Positions 62,582 to 64,000 of a stretch of 64,000 nt of DNA are shown here, one piece after another; position 1 is the stretch's first letter, and each line of letters opens with the position of its first letter. A program made the position numbers and the translations under genes. This stretch comes from Algoriphagus alkaliphilus (GTDB lineage Bacteria > Bacteroidota > Bacteroidia > Cytophagales > Cyclobacteriaceae). The notes below the pieces were generated by a model. The model made no database searches and was not told the origin of the DNA. It saw only the letters and a program-made list of their open reading frames with translations. The stretch lies in NCBI RefSeq assembly GCF_900103735.1, contig NZ_FMXE01000017.1, positions 36,577 through 100,576 of the forward strand. The letters are read 5' to 3'.

Positions 62582-62653
62582 TCTGAAATATTTTTATAAA
62601 ATTACCCTGACCCTGATTGAAAAAACATGACTAAAATCATTGAAAGCCATGAC

Positions 62654-63280
62654 TTACACCGAAAGATAAAAGGATAGCTTATTACTCCAAATTTTTCCTT
62701 GGTAGAAATGAAAAAGTACTTTGGCTAATTCTGCCTGGTAATTTTTGGTCGTCACAAGGAGTGTACAATCATTCTTAACTCCATAAGACCAAAAATCTCC
62801 AATCCTGGAAAAGTTGAATTTTATAAAACTGGTTTCCTTAGTATTGGAAGTGACTAATTGAATAATTTCGCGTTCTTCCCGAATTTTGGATTTGGGAATA
62901 AAATTGGGTGATATGATAGTAGCTTTACTTTCCTTGATCAAATCCCCAAAGAGATCGATGAATTTCCGAATCAATTCCACAGAGTTTGGTGATCCATCAA
63001 AATGAAACAATAAATGCTCTGTTGAAAAATCAGGAACGGAAAGCATAACAGGAATTGCACATACTTCATTCCCCAAGGGCCGAGGATAATCTTTATCATG
63101 CAACCATTCAAGCGTTTTGAATAAGTCTAAGGCAAACAGCGTTGGATCACCTTCTTGCCTATAAATCCCGAGTTCAGGAATTGACGGGGCAAAAGACGGA
63201 GGTAATTTTTCATAGAAAAATTCCTTTACAATTTCCTCAGGCAAACCAAATCTCAGGGCTTGTGGTGATTTTAGTTCCAT
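62654..63280 (-). CDS. protein of unknown function
   Basis: A 208-residue soluble protein I do not recognise. No signal peptide or membrane helix. Contains ALRFGLPEEIVKEFFYEK, TEHLLFHFDGSPNSVELIRK and many beta strands in the C-half (DCTLLVTTKNYQAEL). Lies between ccoI and the rRNA operon, same strand as both. A TAGCTTTG box (63297-63304, minus strand) about 17 bp upstream matches TAnnTTTG and may be its -7 element. Confidence 0.6.
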   Translation of the reverse strand: MELKSPQALRFGLPEEIVKEFFYEKLPPSFAPSIPELGIYRQEGDPTLFALDLFKTLEWLHDKDYPRPLGNEVCAIPVMLSVPDFSTEHLLFHFDGSPNSVELIRKFIDLFGDLIKESKATIISPNFIPKSKIREEREIIQLVTSNTKETSFIKFNFSRIGDFWSYGVKNDCTLLVTTKNYQAELAKVLFHFYQGKIWSNKLSFYLSV

Positions 63281-63656
63281 GGGTTGTATTTATACCCAAA
63301 GCTAAATTTTGATTCTTCAGCGTTGCCTGACTTATGTGGTTAAGAATTATGATAAAAATCAGGATTTTAAATTTCAAAGATTCCGGAAAATAGTTTATTG
63401 CCGTCTCCACTAGAAAAGCTAGCATTAAGTAAACCAAAAAAACTAAATCCAGATACAATCAATTGTCACCAAATTCTTTTGAATAATATGAAGGAAATTG
63501 ATTAAAGCAGAGCGCGTTAAGCATCCCTAAACCAAGAAGTGGACCGGATCAAGCTTGGATGAGTTTGACGTGATGCGAGCGATCTAAATTCTGGCAGGCT
63601 TGTATTTCTGTTTCGCTCCTGCTTCTTCCCTTCAAAACATGGAGGGTTTAAACGCA
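63281..63656. other. Gene-free stretch before the rRNA operon end
   Basis: About 375 bp with no convincing gene; the open frame 63237-63458 on the minus strand overlaps its neighbour and looks random. The region between the last rRNA and the next gene may carry promoter sequence for the unknown gene (box at 63297-63304). Confidence 0.4.
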
Positions 63657-63687
63657 AAAAAGCCTCCGGATTTCTCCAAAGGCTTTT
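63657..63687 (-). terminator. rRNA operon terminator
   Basis: On the minus strand: 13-bp stem AAAAGCCTTTGGA / TCCGGAGGCTTTT (two G-U pairs) with a GAAA tetraloop, followed by TTTTTT. Directly after the 5S gene. Confidence 0.88.
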
Positions 63688-63693
63688 GAATAA

Positions 63694-63803
63694 TGTGGCG
63701 GCGACCTACTCTCCCGGGTGTAACCCCAGTACCATCGGCGCTGCAGGGCTTAACTTCTCTGTTCGGGATGGGAAGAGGTGGGACCCCTGCGCTAGGCCGC
63801 CTA
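63694..63803 (-). rRNA. rrf: 5S ribosomal RNA
   Basis: Reverse complement reads as 5S rRNA: TAGGCGGCCTAGCGC start, GGGTCCCACCTCTTCCCATC, CCGAACAGAGAAGTTAAGCC, CCGATGGTACTGGGG and end GTCGCCGCCACA, with pairing ends GGCGG/CCGCC. Boundaries within a few bases. Confidence 0.95.
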
Positions 63804-63920
63804 AATTGGAAGACTTCAGTAGCTCGTATCAAGTATCAAGATCTCTCTTCTCTTGTCTAACTTCTTTTCGTCTAATGTCTTATGTCTTTAACATATTTGG
63901 TAGAAACTGTAACAAACGTA

Positions 63921-64000
63921 GCGTAAGTTTTTGGGCAATTAGTACTGCTCAGCTATGCCATCACTGACTTTACACCTGCAGCCTATCAACGTCATCGTCT
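63921..64000 (-). rRNA. rrl: 23S ribosomal RNA, 3' end (partial)
   Basis: Reverse complement gives the conserved 23S 3' end: AGACGATGACGTTGATAGGC, then GTAAAGTCAGTGATGGC and TGAGCAGTACTAATTGCCC. The gene continues beyond the window. The exact 3' end near 63921 is an estimate. Confidence 0.9.

Noticed and set aside
63237..63458. 73-codon minus-strand frame near the rRNA operon
   Set aside because: Overlaps the 5' end of the unknown gene out of frame and is only a hydrophobic stretch.
63632..63967. Frames of 66 and 93 codons inside the rRNA
   Set aside because: They cover 5S/23S rRNA and the terminator; translation is not expected.

Overview
The window looks like chromosomal DNA from a member of the Bacteroidota, most likely a cytophagal/Cyclobacteriaceae (Algoriphagus-like) bacterium. 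The clues are an LpxC-FabZ fusion, a PorX regulator (type IX secretion control), a fused CcoN-CcoO cbb3 oxidase, DUF4296, many short-signal lipoproteins, almost no Shine-Dalgarno sequences, and a few TAnnTTTG-type -7 boxes. The genus is an inference; no 16S is present. Genes lie on both strands in short operons.

Layout. 1-11.5 kb: the end of a MacB/LolE-type ABC exporter, a HigBA toxin-antitoxin pair, hydrolases, a large B12-type radical SAM protein and small DUF proteins. 11.6-20.5 kb: formate-THF ligase, a REP-associated (RAYT) transposase set between two matching palindrome arrays, a GH20 hexosaminidase, an exported coiled-coil protein, a GntP permease and a gluconate-dehydrogenase-like SDR. 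20.6-29.6 kb: a Tat-exported sugar isomerase with a PVC-type cytochrome c protein, two helicases, an ACP phosphodiesterase-like protein and pyrophosphatase. 29.6-36.5 kb: an unusual signalling/biosynthesis module made of an E1(ThiF)-nitroreductase fusion, a possible acyltransferase, a 7TM sensor kinase and a receiver-kinase hybrid in one overlapping operon, with a divergent single-domain response regulator. 36.5-45.7 kb: alanine dehydrogenase, TsaE, PorX, an HD hydrolase and the lipid A genes lpxD-lpxC/fabZ-lpxA. 45.8-51.5 kb: MutS2, a DUF4296 lipoprotein and a short Bat-type (DUF58/VWA) cluster. 51.5-62.6 kb: an alkane monooxygenase, hemN, and a complete cbb3 oxidase structural and assembly operon (ccoI-S-NO-Q-P-G-H-safE). 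The right edge enters an rRNA operon on the minus strand (5S and the 3' end of 23S).

How the genes work together. The cco operon holds both the oxidase subunits and its copper/heme maturation factors, and hemN supplies heme without oxygen, so 52.7-62.6 kb is a micro-oxic respiration block. The lpx genes carry out the first acylation steps of lipid A. GntP, SDR, the sugar isomerase and the cytochrome-type dehydrogenase suggest sugar or sugar-acid oxidation. The 30-36 kb module is the best candidate for an undescribed system: its protein set (adenylating E1-like domain, flavin reductase, acyltransferase-like protein, two kinases, response regulator) suggests that a small molecule is made and its level sensed, but no substrate can be read from the sequence.

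The non-coding DNA is rich in structured repeats: (i) mirrored palindrome arrays around the RAYT; (ii) a pair of 32-34 nt palindromes behind two divergent genes; (iii) two diverged copies of a ~146 bp element with covarying terminal arms; (iv) a leader element found before three genes at 42-45 kb, ending exactly 4 nt before each start codon; (v) a nested inverted-repeat region at 5.5-5.8 kb.
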